Part shown: positions 35,101 to 42,589 of the stretch, piece by piece
Layout: each line of letters starts with the position of its first letter
Position numbering within the stretch: the stretch's first letter is position 1
Source: Physella acuta
Taxonomy: Eukaryota > Mollusca > Gastropoda > Physidae
NCBI RefSeq assembly: GCF_028476545.1
Contig: NW_026731985.1
Span: 346,501-410,500 of the forward strand
Direction: 5' to 3'
DNA length: 64,000 nt
Notes under the pieces: generated by a model
The model's input: the letters and a program-made list of their open reading frames with translations, nothing else
What the model was told of the DNA's origin: nothing
Database searches by the model: none
Translations under genes and position numbers: made by a program

Positions 35101-38100
35101 ATAGATAGGCTGAAACAAAACATGGGATATGTCTTATATCAGTGGCCAGTAGCGGATGTTGGTCCTGCCCATTGATAGGCTGAAACAAAACATGGGATAT
35201 GTCTTATATCAGTGGCCAGTAGCGGATGTTGGTCCTGCCCATAGATAGGCTGAAACAAAACATGGGATATGTCTTATATCAGTGGCCAGTAGCGGATGTT
35301 GGTCCTGCCCATAGATAGGCTGAAACAAAACATGAGATATGTCTTATATCAGTGGCCAGTAGCGGATGTTGGTCCTGCCCATAGATAGGCTGAAACAAAA
35401 CATGGGATATGTCTTATATCAGTGGCTAGTACTGGATATGTCTTATATCAGTGGCCAGTAGCGGATGTTGGTCCTGCCCATAGATAGGCTGAAACAAAAC
35501 ATGGGATATGTCTTATATCAGTGGCCAGTAGCGGATGTTGGTCCTGCCCATTGATAGGCTGAAACAAAACATGGGATATGTCTTATATCAGTGGCCAGTA
35601 GCGGATGTTGGTCCTGCCCATAGATAGGCTGAAACAAAACATGGGATATGTCTTATATCAGTGGCCAGTAGCGGATGTTGGTCCTGCCCATAGATAGGCT
35701 GAAACAAAACATGAGATATGTCTTATATCAGTGGCCAGTAGCGGATGTTGGTCCTGCCCATAGATAGGCTGAAACAAAACATGGGATATGTCTTATATCA
35801 GTGGCTAGTACTGGATATGTCTTATATCAGTGGCCAGTAGCGGATGTTGGTCCTGCCCATAGATAGGCTGAAACAAAACATGGGATATGTCTTATATCAG
35901 TGGCCAGTAGCGGATGTTGGTCCTGCCCATTGATAGGCTGAAACAAAACATGGGATATGTCTTATATCAGTGGCCAGTAGCGGATGTTGGTCCTGCCCAT
36001 AGATAGGCTGAAACAAAACATGGGATATGTCTTATATCAGTGGCCAGTAGTGGATGTTGGTCCTGCCCATTGATAGGCTGAAACAAAACATGGGATATGT
36101 CTTATATCAGTGGCCAGTAGCGGATGTTGGTCCTGCCCATAGATAGGCTCAAACAAAACATGAGATATGTCTTATATCAGTGGCCAGTAGCGGATGTTGG
36201 TCCTGCCCATAGATAGGCTGAAACAAAACATGGGATATGTCTTATATCAGTGGCCAGTAGCGGATGTTGGTCCTGCCCATAGATAGGCTGAAACAAAACA
36301 TGGGATATGTCTTATATCAGTGGCCAGTAGCGGATGTTGGTCCTGCCCATAGATAGGCTGAAACAAAACATGGGATATGTCTTATATCAGTGGCCAGTAG
36401 CGGATGTTTGTCCTGCCCATAGATAGGCTGAAACAAAACATGGGATATGTCTTATATCAGTGGCCAGTAGCGGATGTTGGTCCTGCCCATTGATAGGCTG
36501 AAACAAAACATGGGATATGTCTTATACCAGTGGCTAGTACTGGATAAGTCTTATATCAGTGGCCAGTAGCGGATGTTGGTCCTGCCCATTGATAGGCTGA
36601 AATAAGACATGGGATATGTCTTATATCCGACAATGCCACAATGATGGCATCTTCTTAAAATGGTGTTAGGTTGTTGCTAGTGAACTAAATACTGATAGGC
36701 TGAAACAAAACATGGGATATGTCTTATATCCGACAATGCCACAATGATGGAATCTCCTTAAAATGGTGTTAGGTTGTTGCTAGTGAACTAAATACTGATA
36801 GAGCTTCTAAACAGTAATCAGATCCCTAGCCCAAACCATAACCCTAATCCAACCCTGGCTTCTAACCCCTAATACTTAACATGATAATTTATGACAATAT
36901 TTCTAATCCTTTTTTTCAGGAGAGTCTATTGTTGGAGACGGGTAACACAAGTACTCCCAAGACACAAAATATTTATTAAGAACATCGGAAACATTAGTGT
37001 GGCTTAGTCTGGAGTCGTTTTTTTAGCGCAAAAATCTAGTATTTTTTGTCATAGCAGTTGCCTAACCAAATGTCCTAAGCCTAGCCATCTTTTCCAAGTG
37101 CAAGTTCTAGCTCTAAATTGATATCACAATGCTACCAACAACCGACCACCCCTAATTTCCCAACAGGCTCCGTGTAGATATTGCTCAAAAATTCTATTTT
37201 CATATTTTAGTTTACACTTTTAAAATCAGTCTCGAGAGGACAGATGAGAAACGAAAGTACCTGATCAACGATTGGCCGACTCCCAACGTGACGTTTGGAT
37301 GCAGGATGCTGATTGGATTGTTCTGGATGTTGAGTTTCTGCAGATTTTTTAACCTGGAGACGGAGGCTGGAACTGTCCTAATGTGGGTGTTCTCTATGTT
37401 AAGCTCCAGGAGGAATTCCTCCATCCCTACGAAGGCGTCGTCTTGGAAGGTGGTGATGGGGTTCTGGCTCAGGTCGACGGTGCTGGTGTGGTAGCCCTGG
37501 GGGGGGGAGATTAACGTGACTGTACTATCAAACAGTGGCGTAGCGATGTCGGGTGTCACCCGGTGCGGTACTTAATGGTGTCACCCCCCCCCCCCAGAGG
37601 CGTAGCGACCCTTCCCGGGGACAAACTTTCAACTTTCGATTTGCACCCCCCTCAAACTTTGTATTTGCACCCTCCCCCCCTCAAACTTTCGATTTACACC
37701 TCTTAAAACACTATTTAACACTCGAATTAATCACTTAATTAAGTGGAATTATCATTTTTCTCTATATATTTTGCTATTTTTTGGCTTGGTGTCACCCCCC
37801 TAAATGGTGTCACCCGGTGCGGTCCGCACCCCTTCCTCCTCGCTACGACTCTGCTATCAAATTAATGATGTCAGTTAATTGACCGTAGTTAGGTACTTGA
37901 CATCCATTCAATGAACTTGATGTATGACACTAGGTATGTAAGACGTTCTGTTTCTTAATCTTAGGAAGAGTACAACTAACGTCACGGCTTAGCTTGGGTG
38001 TTACCTTACATGAGTGCTACCTTACTTAAGAGCTACCTTACCTGGGTTCTACTTTACCTACCAAATCTGGGTGTTACCTTACCTAACCCGAGTGTTACGA

Positions 38101-38967
38101 CTTGAGTTCTACATTACCGTAAAGTGCCACCTTACCTAAGTCCTGCCTTACTCTGAGTGCTACCTTATCTGAGTGCTACCTTACCTAAGTGCTGCCTTAT
38201 AATACCTGAGTGCTACCTTACCTGAGTGCTAACTTATCTGAGTGCTACCTTACCTAAGTGCTACCTTATCTAAGTGCTACCTTACCTAAGTCCTGCCTTA
38301 CTCTGAGTGCTACCTTATCTGAGTGCTACATTACCTAACTTCTACCTTACCTAACTGCTACCATGACTAAGTGCTACCTTACCTGAGTGCTACTTTATCT
38401 AAATGCTACCTTACCTAAGTGCTACCTTACCCGTGTGCTACCTTAACTAAGTGCTACCTTACCTAAGTGCTACCTTACCTAAGTGCTACCTTACCTAAGT
38501 GCTACCTTACCTGTGTACTACCTTAACTAACTGCTACCTTACCCGTGTGCTACCTTACCTAACTGCTACCTTAACTAAGTGCTACCTTACCTAACTGCTA
38601 CCTTAACTAAGTGTTACCTTACCTGTGTGCTACCTTACCTAAATGCTACCTTACCTAACTGCTACCTTAACTAAGTGCTACCTCACCTGAGTGCTACCTT
38701 ACCTGTGCTACCTCACCCGAATTGCTACCCTACCTTTAACGAGTCCTGATCAACGACTGTAATGTTGTTACGGTTCAGGTATAATCCAATGTACGGCTCA
38801 GTGCCCAGTAGCCCCATTGACCTGGGTATGCCATTTAACTGACGAGCCTCGCAGTGAATGCTGACGTCACACTGGCAGGGAGCCGGGGCCGGACAGCCGA
38901 GGGTCAGGAAAGCCGCGGCCAGGCTCCACGTCATGGCCAGACACAAGAGCTGCTGGAGCCTACCCAT
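15623..38967 (-). CDS. secreted leucine-rich-repeat protein with LRRNT and LRRCT caps, 8 exons, triplicated last exon
   Basis: Read on the minus strand, exons are 38734-38967, 37261-37496, 34450-34660, 32584-32727, 30828-31105, 30420-30528, 30170-30327 and one of three terminal exons (28562-28802, 22158-22398, 15623-15863). Every junction is GT-AG and phases agree, giving 536 aa. Order: signal peptide (LLCLAMTWSLAAAFL), LRRNT (CPAPAPCQC then C), about 17 LRRs of the LxxLDLSxNxI type, then LRRCT (PCTCDLSWISAW and two later cysteines). There is no transmembrane segment, TIR domain or GPI-like tail, so it should be secreted. The ligand and role are unknown; extracellular LRR proteins of this shape act in adhesion, matrix and immune recognition. 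Several introns are filled with arrays derived from the splice junctions. The family member could not be named. Confidence 0.88.
16175..16632. repeat. complex GT-rich microsatellite (copy A)
   Basis: Runs of GTGTGTG punctuated by 'gtgaagtgtggt' give a loose higher-order pattern. Long open frames reading HTHTPH or CVCVWC on either strand are repeat products. Confidence 0.95.
16640..17560. other. well-preserved duplicated block of unknown nature (copy A)
   Basis: It contains a direct repeat of about 180 bp (units starting near 16785 and 16965, 'gtataataaagcaaccgcct'), then two short tandem units ('gtctacaagccatt'). Next is a 78-codon open frame at 17280-17516 (MTGRSTIVYIYPNKRS...). A 12-bp inverted repeat with a 5-nt loop (CCCCGAGGGGTG, aagga, CACCCCTCGGGG) lies at 17030-17058. 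The counterpart at 25080-26060 keeps all of this. No family was recognised and no splice signals assign it to the LRR gene. It may be an unknown non-autonomous element. Confidence 0.45.
17946..18172. mobile_element. hAT-type MITE (copy A)
   Basis: Imperfect terminal inverted repeats CAGCGGCGTCACTAG and the complement of CAGTGGCATCACAAG. Flanks are cataacac and cattacat, a decayed 8-bp duplication. A sub-terminal 'gggtgtcacccggtgcgg' motif is shared with the element at 37533, so both belong to one family. Confidence 0.72.
18190..19105. other. non-coding A/T-rich part of the duplicated segment
   Basis: No exon or element recognised. It corresponds to about 26700-27640 in copy B with small indels. 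Confidence 0.6.
19110..19271 (-). mobile_element. tRNA-derived SINE, internally shortened, minus strand
   Basis: Read on the minus strand it starts with a tRNA-like head: A box TGGCCTAGCGG and B-box-like GGGTTCAAGTC. The family body follows ('agtgctgacctcac', 'atgccgaggtcaca', 'gaactctacttcat'). Part of the middle is missing. Counterpart at 27648-27808. Confidence 0.8.
19282..20690. other. 1.4-kb segment present only in copy A; possible Helitron-like insertion
   Basis: Copy B passes directly from the SINE end to 'ttaactagaaataccagtgg' (about 27830), while copy A has 1.4 kb between. It holds a (TC)n run (19316-19352) and many AGATCTAG-type palindromes. Two similar starts lie near 19290 and 20375 ('tatattatataaagc', then 'gtccg'), a form seen at ends of some Helitron-like elements. 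At about 20110-20130 a perfect T-arm-like hairpin (GTGCG GGTTCGAGA CGCAC) resembles a tRNA remnant. Class uncertain. Confidence 0.3.
20794..20972 (+). mobile_element. tRNA-Ser-like SINE, plus strand
   Basis: The head has A box TGGTCTAGCGG, an anticodon-arm-like GATGGACTGCTAACC resembling tRNA-Ser(GCU), and B-box GTTCAAATCC. The body runs 'ctctgatgggcacctaactc' then 'agtgctgaccacag'. The SINE's 3' section ('cttgccccatagaccgtcag', 'gtttgaaagggaaact') is expanded into the array that follows. Confidence 0.85.
20973..21713 (+). repeat. 39-bp array, 19 units, derived from the SINE tail, with an open frame throughout
   Basis: Nineteen units encode KLDLPHRPSGLKG, or KLDWPHRPSGLKG in five of them, in a frame open from 20934 to 21815. 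The unit equals the 3' part of the local SINE family. Because 39 is divisible by three, one open unit keeps the frame open over the whole array. Units differ almost only at one T/G position, so expansion is recent. Copy B (28.1 kb) has no array. Coding is unlikely. Confidence 0.9.
22158..22398 (-). CDS. LRR gene terminal exon, copy B
   Basis: Same length, acceptor and stop as copy C. Replacements include GLITNII for GLIPNII and QQCDPNN for QQCGPSN; all LRRCT cysteines are kept. AATAAA on the minus strand at 22065-22070. It could be used by skipping copy C, or be silent. Confidence 0.72.
22400..24110. other. non-coding stretch with SINE fragments and a 160-bp tandem duplication
   Basis: A motif 'attggttttagctagcaaca' is doubled at about 22790-22890. 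It is homologous to the LRR intron at 29.95-30.06 kb, which marks the far end of the segmental copy. At 23390-23545 and 23550-23710 a 160-bp segment occurs twice, each ending in a SINE 3' half; the second continues to the SINE tail with 'actttactttac' at 23745-23757. No exon seen. Confidence 0.6.
23640..23757 (+). mobile_element. SINE 3' fragment
   Basis: Matches the family from 'gggcatagtgctgaccacac' to 'gtttgaaagggaaact' plus the ACTTT-type tail. The tRNA-like head is missing. A shorter copy of the same fragment lies at about 23485-23548. Confidence 0.75.
24112..24240. repeat. 16-bp minisatellite, about 8 copies
   Basis: Unit 'ggtagtctctactcac' with ATGG/ACGG variants; the right side degenerates. 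It is found only in copy B. Confidence 0.9.
24500..25078. repeat. complex GT-rich microsatellite (copy B)
   Basis: Counterpart of the array at 16.2 kb, about 120 bp longer. It is flanked by the same unique sequences ('tactctcgaacaagaaaatg' on the right), showing expansion or contraction after the segmental duplication. Confidence 0.95.
25080..26060. other. counterpart of the unknown duplicated block (copy B)
   Basis: Same order as at 16640-17560, but with three rather than two short 'gtctacaagccatt' units and one mismatch in the hairpin arm. The 78-codon frame (25775-26011) is open here too, with four residue differences. Confidence 0.45.
26459..26685. mobile_element. hAT-type MITE (copy B)
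   Basis: Same insertion as the element at 17946, carried along by the segmental duplication; same flanking bases. Not an independent insertion. Confidence 0.72.
27648..27808 (-). mobile_element. tRNA-derived SINE, minus strand (segmental copy)
   Basis: The same insertion as at 19110-19271, in copy B of the segmental duplication. Confidence 0.8.
27922..28130 (+). mobile_element. tRNA-Ser-like SINE, plus strand (segmental copy)
   Basis: Counterpart of the SINE at 20794 with a better B box (GTTCGAATCC) and 'gagctggactgctaaca' anticodon arm. The tail is short ('ctctacttcacttgacttac') without the 39-bp expansion. Confidence 0.85.
28562..28802 (-). CDS. LRR gene terminal exon, copy C (nearest to exon 7)
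   Basis: Acceptor CATTTTCAG|GTGTTCGC, 241 bp, 79 residues and TAG. It completes the last LRR (CSLTTLPRSL) and encodes the LRRCT: PCTCDLSWISAW, then cysteines in GRCDD and LQQCG. AATAAA on the minus strand at 28475-28480 could end the transcript. Closest to exon 7, so the default last exon by position. Confidence 0.88.
28975..29776. mobile_element. 802-bp inverted-repeat element flanked by TTAA
   Basis: Perfect 18-bp terminal inverted repeats: GGGGGGACCTGTAGTCAA at the left and its complement at the right. TTAA lies on both sides (28971-28974 and 29777-29780). The interior is A/T-rich, with a poly-T run near 29083-29115 and no coding capacity. TTAA suggests a piggyBac-like mobiliser, but a TA-target reading (Tc1/mariner-like) is possible. 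It sits in the LRR intron between exon 7 and terminal exon C. Confidence 0.82.
30170..30327 (-). CDS. LRR gene exon 7
   Basis: Acceptor TGTATAG|CTGGAC, donor TATCCAG|GTATAAG; 158 bp, phase 0 in and 2 out. It encodes LDLSSNRISNILDNAF, SVDLSNNSILEVKDDAF and RTLRLSR. The following Cys-Ser-Leu must come from a terminal exon, and all three terminal copies fit the phase. A long C run lies just inside the intron. Confidence 0.87.
30420..30528 (-). CDS. LRR gene exon 6
   Basis: Acceptor CTCCCCAG|GTACAA, donor ACCACG|GTAATC; 109 bp, phase 2 in and 0 out. It encodes YKSFGGLVSLNSIHLARCHM and then SLSDPTELTT, continuing the LRR of exon 5 and leading into LDLSSNRI of exon 7. Confidence 0.87.
30640..30800. 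repeat. 15-bp minisatellite in LRR intron 5
   Basis: About eleven units of 'ttggtcatttcccag' with small variants, starting about 25 bp from the donor of exon 5. They do not include that donor. The open frames VGHFPVGHF and GNDQLGNDQ are repeat products. Confidence 0.92.
30828..31105 (-). CDS. LRR gene exon 5
   Basis: Acceptor ACCTCCAG|GAGATC chosen over an AG 21 bases upstream. It makes ALADLLVIE-EIDLSDNPM align residue for residue with the exon 3/4 join ELSSLKALW-VLDLSQNDI. The donor is CATCCC|GTAAGT; 278 bp, phase 2 out. It encodes EIDLSDNPM, SLNLASCSL, LLDLSGNKI and VLILNDNPL. Confidence 0.88.
31215..31455. repeat. imperfect 15/31-bp minisatellite in LRR intron 4
   Basis: Repeats of the 'catggtcccattttagcatg' and 'gtcttatttcatcaaggcc' type. 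The rest of this intron to 32500 is A/T-rich and holds nothing recognised. Confidence 0.85.
32510..32583 (-). repeat. two extra copies of the exon 4 donor
   Basis: Downstream of the true donor (TTGGTCATTGAG|GTAAGT), the same 12 exon bases plus donor recur twice at about 32-bp spacing. They separate 'gccacttacctcaatgacca', 'gtcacttacctcaatgacca' and the real site (plus-strand view). All three donors look equally strong. 32 bp is not a multiple of three, so distal use shifts the frame; the native frame meets TAA at the second copy. Confidence 0.92.
32584..32727 (-). CDS. LRR gene exon 4
   Basis: Acceptor CTACTTTCAG|GTGTTGG, donor ATTGAG|GTAAGT; 144 bp (48 codons, phase 0 both ends). It encodes VLDLSQNDIADIP and KFTMSSARLTYLPPAL. 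The acceptor with the first 22 coding bases is repeated about ten times upstream, and the donor is repeated twice downstream. Confidence 0.88.
32728..33050 (-). repeat. 34-bp array of the exon 4 acceptor with the first 22 coding bases, about 10 copies
   Basis: Each unit reads, on the minus strand, GTGTTGGATCTATCACAAAATG then TTCTACTTTCAG: exon start, then polypyrimidine tract and AG. The units adjoin the real exon 4 acceptor with almost no divergence. None of the three frames contains a stop, and three units (102 bp) restore the frame. Use of an acceptor three units upstream would therefore insert 34 residues. Confidence 0.95.
33060..33300 (-). repeat. 22-bp minisatellite, probably a diverged extension of the exon 4 acceptor array
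   Basis: Units read on the minus strand TTATATTTTCAGACGCGTG or TTATATTTACAGATGTG. Each carries a T-rich tract and CAG like the 34-bp unit next to it. Homology to the 34-bp array is suggestive only. Confidence 0.75.
33480..34443 (-). repeat. 24-bp array related to the exon 3 donor, about 40 copies
   Basis: On the minus strand the real border is CATTGTGG|GTCAGTGTT. The adjoining units read ACATTGTGGTTATG then GTCAGTGTTT, so each repeats the last exon bases and a GTCAGT donor-like site. Some units are shortened to 18 bp. The period of 24 (8 codons) leaves a frame of up to 322 codons (VYIVVMVS) that is a repeat product. Confidence 0.93.
34450..34660 (-). CDS. LRR gene exon 3
   Basis: Acceptor TTTGTTTCAG|CCTATC, donor TTGTGG|GTCAGT; 211 bp. 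It encodes LSMGRTNI, FLNMSNNRV and LHLVNSSL repeats and ends in ELSSLKALW. That continues into exon 4 VLDLSQN without breaking the LRR register, which fixes the donor. Both its borders are the source of tandem arrays (acceptor side 34661-36630, donor side about 33480-34443). Confidence 0.88.
34661..36630 (-). repeat. 71-bp array of the exon 3 acceptor and first 36 coding bases, about 26 extra copies
   Basis: Each unit has the exon 3 start (CCTATCTATGGGCAGGACC and on to CTACTGGCC) joined to the intron end (CATGTTTTGTTTCAG). Copies are nearly identical, differing mostly at one A/T site and one C/T site. Shortened units ('ggctagtactggatatg') occur near 35047, 35427, 35810 and 36530, suggesting a higher-order period of about 380 bp. 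Splicing to any upstream copy would read 13 codons, then ATA TAA, an in-frame stop. Confidence 0.96.
36600..36800. repeat. about 108-bp tandem duplicate at the far end of the exon 3 array
   Basis: A segment with 'gacaatgccacaatgatgg' and 'ggttgttgctagtgaactaa' occurs twice, each beginning with the tail of a 71-bp unit. Confidence 0.85.
36801..37260. other. unremarkable LRR intron sequence
   Basis: No repeat or exon recognised; 'ccctaacccaaaccataacc'-like drifts near 36830 are not a telomere array. Confidence 0.5.
37261..37496 (-). CDS. LRR gene exon 2
   Basis: Acceptor after a C-rich tract (CCCCAG|GGCTAC), donor ATCAG|GTACTT; 236 bp, phase 0 in and 2 out. It encodes three LRRs: STVDLSQNPI, LELNIENTHI and KLNIQNNPI. 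A hAT-type MITE lies 37 bp upstream of its acceptor. Confidence 0.9.
37533..37853. mobile_element. hAT-type MITE with perfect 8-bp target duplication
   Basis: Ends CAGTGGCGTAGCGA and the complement of CAGAGTCGTAGCGA. The direct repeat CTATCAAA lies at 37525-37532 and 37854-37861. Sub-terminal 'gggtgtcacccggtgcgg' is shared with the element at 17946. A nested 'cagaggcgtagcgacc' near 37597 suggests an insertion or internal duplication of a terminus. It lies 37 bp upstream of LRR exon 2. Confidence 0.92.
37985..38733 (-). repeat. 16-bp array built on the exon 1 donor, about 45 copies
   Basis: On the minus strand exon 1 ends AAAG|GTAGGGTAGC. The array continues with units AGGTAAGGTAGCACTT and variants, so each unit contains a near-consensus 5' splice site (AG|GTAAGG). 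Divergence is moderate, higher than in the exon 3 array. Confidence 0.92.
38734..38967 (-). CDS. LRR gene exon 1: signal peptide and LRRNT
   Basis: Start chosen at the ATG at 38965-38967 because it gives MGRLQQLL followed by a hydrophobic core and the cysteine-rich LRRNT cap. An in-frame ATG 45 bases upstream (39010-39012) would add MLRRPCSDDLVTFRQ, part of which lies in a small direct repeat, so it is less likely. The exon ends GTTAAAG|GTAGGG in phase 0. The first LRR (GLYLNRNNI) is in this exon. Confidence 0.85.
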
Positions 38968-38984
38968 CTGTCTGAAGGTTACAA

Positions 38985-39045
38985 GGTCGTCTGAACAAGG
39001 TCGTCTGAGCAAGGTCGTCTGAACAAGGTCGTCTGAGCAATGTCA
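38985..39045 (-). repeat. 16-bp direct repeat just upstream of the LRR start codon
   Basis: Four units of the type 'aaggtcgtctgaacaa'. They include an upstream in-frame ATG and fall in the probable 5' UTR. Confidence 0.85.
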
Positions 39046-39649
<604 letters not shown>

Positions 39650-39904
39650 TGTGTATGTACATATAAATAAATAGATAAATAAATGTGTGTATCGTGTATA
39701 TTTTGCGTGCAATTTATGTGATAGTAAAATGCGTAAGTCTCATACGTTAAAAAGTGCAAAAATAATCGTTACCCATTCAGTTATTCAGAAATCCGCAAAT
39801 CTCGGAGACTGGTCTAGCTGGAGACCAAAGCACAAGCTAGGAACTAAAGACTTACGTCTGACTGTTTGTTAACTTAACGATTCCAGAAATTTGTCGTCAG
39901 CTGT

Positions 39905-40401
39905 CTGTTTTCTCACGCACGTCGAACTGTGGGCTGGTTTGGTACACAGTTGTGTCACCACCGTGTCCAAATGGTGATACAACGTGCTCGATAGTAGTGT
40001 CACCACCGTGTCCAAATAGTGATACAATGTGCTGGTCTGGTTTGTCACACAGTGTAGTGGCCAGTTGTGTCACCACCGTGTCCAAATGGTGATACAACGT
40101 GCTCGATAGTAGTGTCACCACCGTGTCCAAATAGTGATACAATGTGCTGGTCTGGTTTGTCGCACAGTGTAGTGGCCAGTTGTGTCACCACAATGTCCAA
40201 ATAGTGATACAATATGCTCGATAGTAGTGTCACCACATTTTCCAGTTAGATAACCGTGTCACCAGTGTATCCAAATGGTGATACAATGTGCTGGGCTGGT
40301 TTGGTACTCAGTGTAGTGGCCAGTTGTGTCACCACGGTGTCCAAATGGTGATACAATGTGCTCGATAGTAGTGTTGTTCAGTCGCTAGATAACCGTGTCA
40401 C
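39905..40401. repeat. about 120-bp tandem repeat, 4 or so copies
   Basis: Units contain 'gtgtcaccaccgtgtccaaa' with 'tggtgatacaatgtgctgg' and 'ctcgatagtagtgtcacc'. A MITE interrupts it at 40402, and its last unit resumes at 41414. Confidence 0.9.
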
Positions 40402-41110
40402 CAGGGGCGGAACTACAGTGCCGCCAGACCCCGCAATGCGGGGGGGGGGGGGGGGCACGACGTTTAGGGGCCCAATTCCGACCAAAAAAACAATGAATTT
40501 TCCTTTCATAAATAATGTTTTTCGTGCACATTGATAGTAGTTTTGTAAAAAACAAACAGGTCTACTGTAGCAGTGATTGTTCTACAGTAACTAACACACA
40601 CTGTTGCGTAGAAAAATATAAAATCTACAAGAGCTCTACTTTGAAAGATAGGCAAACGTTCACACTACTTCCATGACTTACTGCCCTTCATCAAAACACG
40701 AGTGCCCATAAAGCTCATTTAAATAGTTTTGTACTATGTAAATTAAAGAGCCATTTATTCTCTTAATTATTATTTAAATGAAGCATACTAAAGAATCCTA
40801 TAGCTATAAAAATTAATGTATTCAAACCTAATAATATAAATACAAAAAATCATAAAAATAAACATAACGCGAGAAACCATTTTAAAATCAAGCTTACGTG
40901 TTTATATAATTTTGACCAGTCAACAATTTTTGTCACTATTTTCGGTACAAACATTTGTAAAACACGATTATTCCGCGCTCGCAATGAGTTCGGACTTATT
41001 GTTGTCTGGTTCGTTATCTCAGAGTGGTTATACATTGAAATAAAATAGATTAAAATACGCAGGTAATAGAATATTTAAAATTTTGAGAAGAGGGCTACTT
41101 ATACATATGT

Positions 41111-41166
<56 letters not shown>

Positions 41167-41194
41167 ATATATATATATATTTATTTATATATAT

Positions 41195-41264
<70 letters not shown>

Positions 41265-41276
41265 TTTTATATATAC

Positions 41277-41358
<82 letters not shown>

Positions 41359-41413
41359 GGGGGCCCAAAAAATTTTTTTGCGGGGGAGCCTTTTTTTTCT
41401 AGTTCCGCCACTG
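40402..41413. mobile_element. 1-kb hAT-type non-autonomous element with perfect 8-bp target duplication
   Basis: Ends CAGGGGCGGAACTA and the complement of CAGTGGCGGAACTA. CGTGTCAC is duplicated at 40394-40401 and 41414-41421. Sub-terminal 'gggcccaa' motifs lie in inverted orientation near both ends. The interior has no transposase frame and holds a large TA microsatellite (about 41105-41355). It inserted into the 120-bp tandem repeat. Confidence 0.93.
41105..41355. repeat. TA microsatellite with TTTATA/AATATA interruptions
   Basis: Lies inside the hAT-type element; several blocks are separated by 'ttta' and 'aata', suggesting old slippage. Confidence 0.96.
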
Positions 41414-41626
41414 CGTGTCACCACCTGGTTTAAATGGTGACACAACATGTAAAATCACTATTTGAACTAGTTGACGCTAGAGTCACCACTTACTATAGTT
41501 GGTGACACAATTTTAACCAATAACTGTATGAGGTTTTCGTGAATACTGTATAAGTTAACGTTATATTTCTTAAAATAAATTTCTTTTAAAATAATTTTAA
41601 AATAGGCTTATTTAAAAAAAAGTGAA

Positions 41627-41868
41627 GTTCCCTTTTAAAACCTGACGGTCTATAGGGCAATTGAAGTAGAGTTCACTCTTTTCTGTGACCTCAGCATTTG
41701 AAAAGATAGTGTGGTCAGCACTATACCCAGCCGCTTTTACATTCCTTAACCTAGTTAGGTACCCATCAGAGTTGGGTGGACTCAGGGGTGGTCTACTGAC
41801 TTGATCCCGGATTCGATCTCGAGACTTACGAGTTAGCTGTACAGCTAACTACAGACCAATCCGTCCTT
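41627..41868 (-). mobile_element. full-length tRNA-Ser-like SINE, minus strand
   Basis: On the minus strand: head with TTGGTCTGTAGTTAGC, B-box-like GATCGAATCC, body ('tctgatgggtacctaacta', 'agtgctgaccacact', 'ctgaggtcacagaaaag') and 3' section ('ttgccctatagaccgtcagg', 'ttttaaaagggaac'). It shows the intact length of the family and confirms the origin of the 39-bp array at 20973. Confidence 0.88.
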
Positions 41869-42585
41869 TTTGCTTATTTTACACATGTTTATTTAGTTTG
41901 TTTTTTTTCTCTGTGACCTCCAGCAAATATTTCCGTGCCTTTTTGTGATTCTTTAAAGTCTGCTCCTTTTTCTGTTTGCACTTCTTTCTGTATTCTTGCG
42001 CATCATTTTATGTTACTTTTCGTTTTTCTCATGGGTACTAAATCTTTTGACGATTATCTTTCTAACAGCAATTTTTATTATTTTTTTGGCATCTAAATTA
42101 AGTACAAAAAAAATACAAAAAAAAAAAACAAAACAACAACACTTAAAATAATGTCTGTTTAGTTTGTATTTATTTAAAAAAATTAACTTCAGGTTAATTT
42201 AGGTAGTGTAGTAATACATCAAGTTATTTTTAATACATCACGTGTCATGAAAAATGTCAACAAATAGACGAGTTAACATTCTTCACAACCACAAATGGTT
42301 GACATTGCTAGTAAATACTCGACATACGGGCACTTACTGGGATAAACAAATGTGTGTTGAGGCACTATTGGACGCTCACATTGTGTAGTGAGTCAACATA
42401 AACACGGAACTAAGTACAATTTTCATCTCATACAGTGCTTAGGTCAAATCACTAGTTATCATAAAATAATATAAAATGTGCATATCCAGCTTTGTAAAAT
42501 AGGTTTGCATAGTTTGTAAAAGTTGATAAAAAAAAAAGATCTTTCATGCACACAACAATATGTTGATAACATACTCTCGAGCTAA
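41869..42585. other. A/T-rich stretch, nothing recognised
   Basis: Poly-A near 42105-42130. No exon or element supported. Confidence 0.5.
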
Positions 42586-42589
42586 TAAA

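Noticed and set aside
39010-39012. Upstream ATG as the LRR start codon
   Set aside because: It would place 15 charged residues, partly from a direct repeat, before the signal peptide; the ATG at 38965-38967 gives a standard signal sequence.
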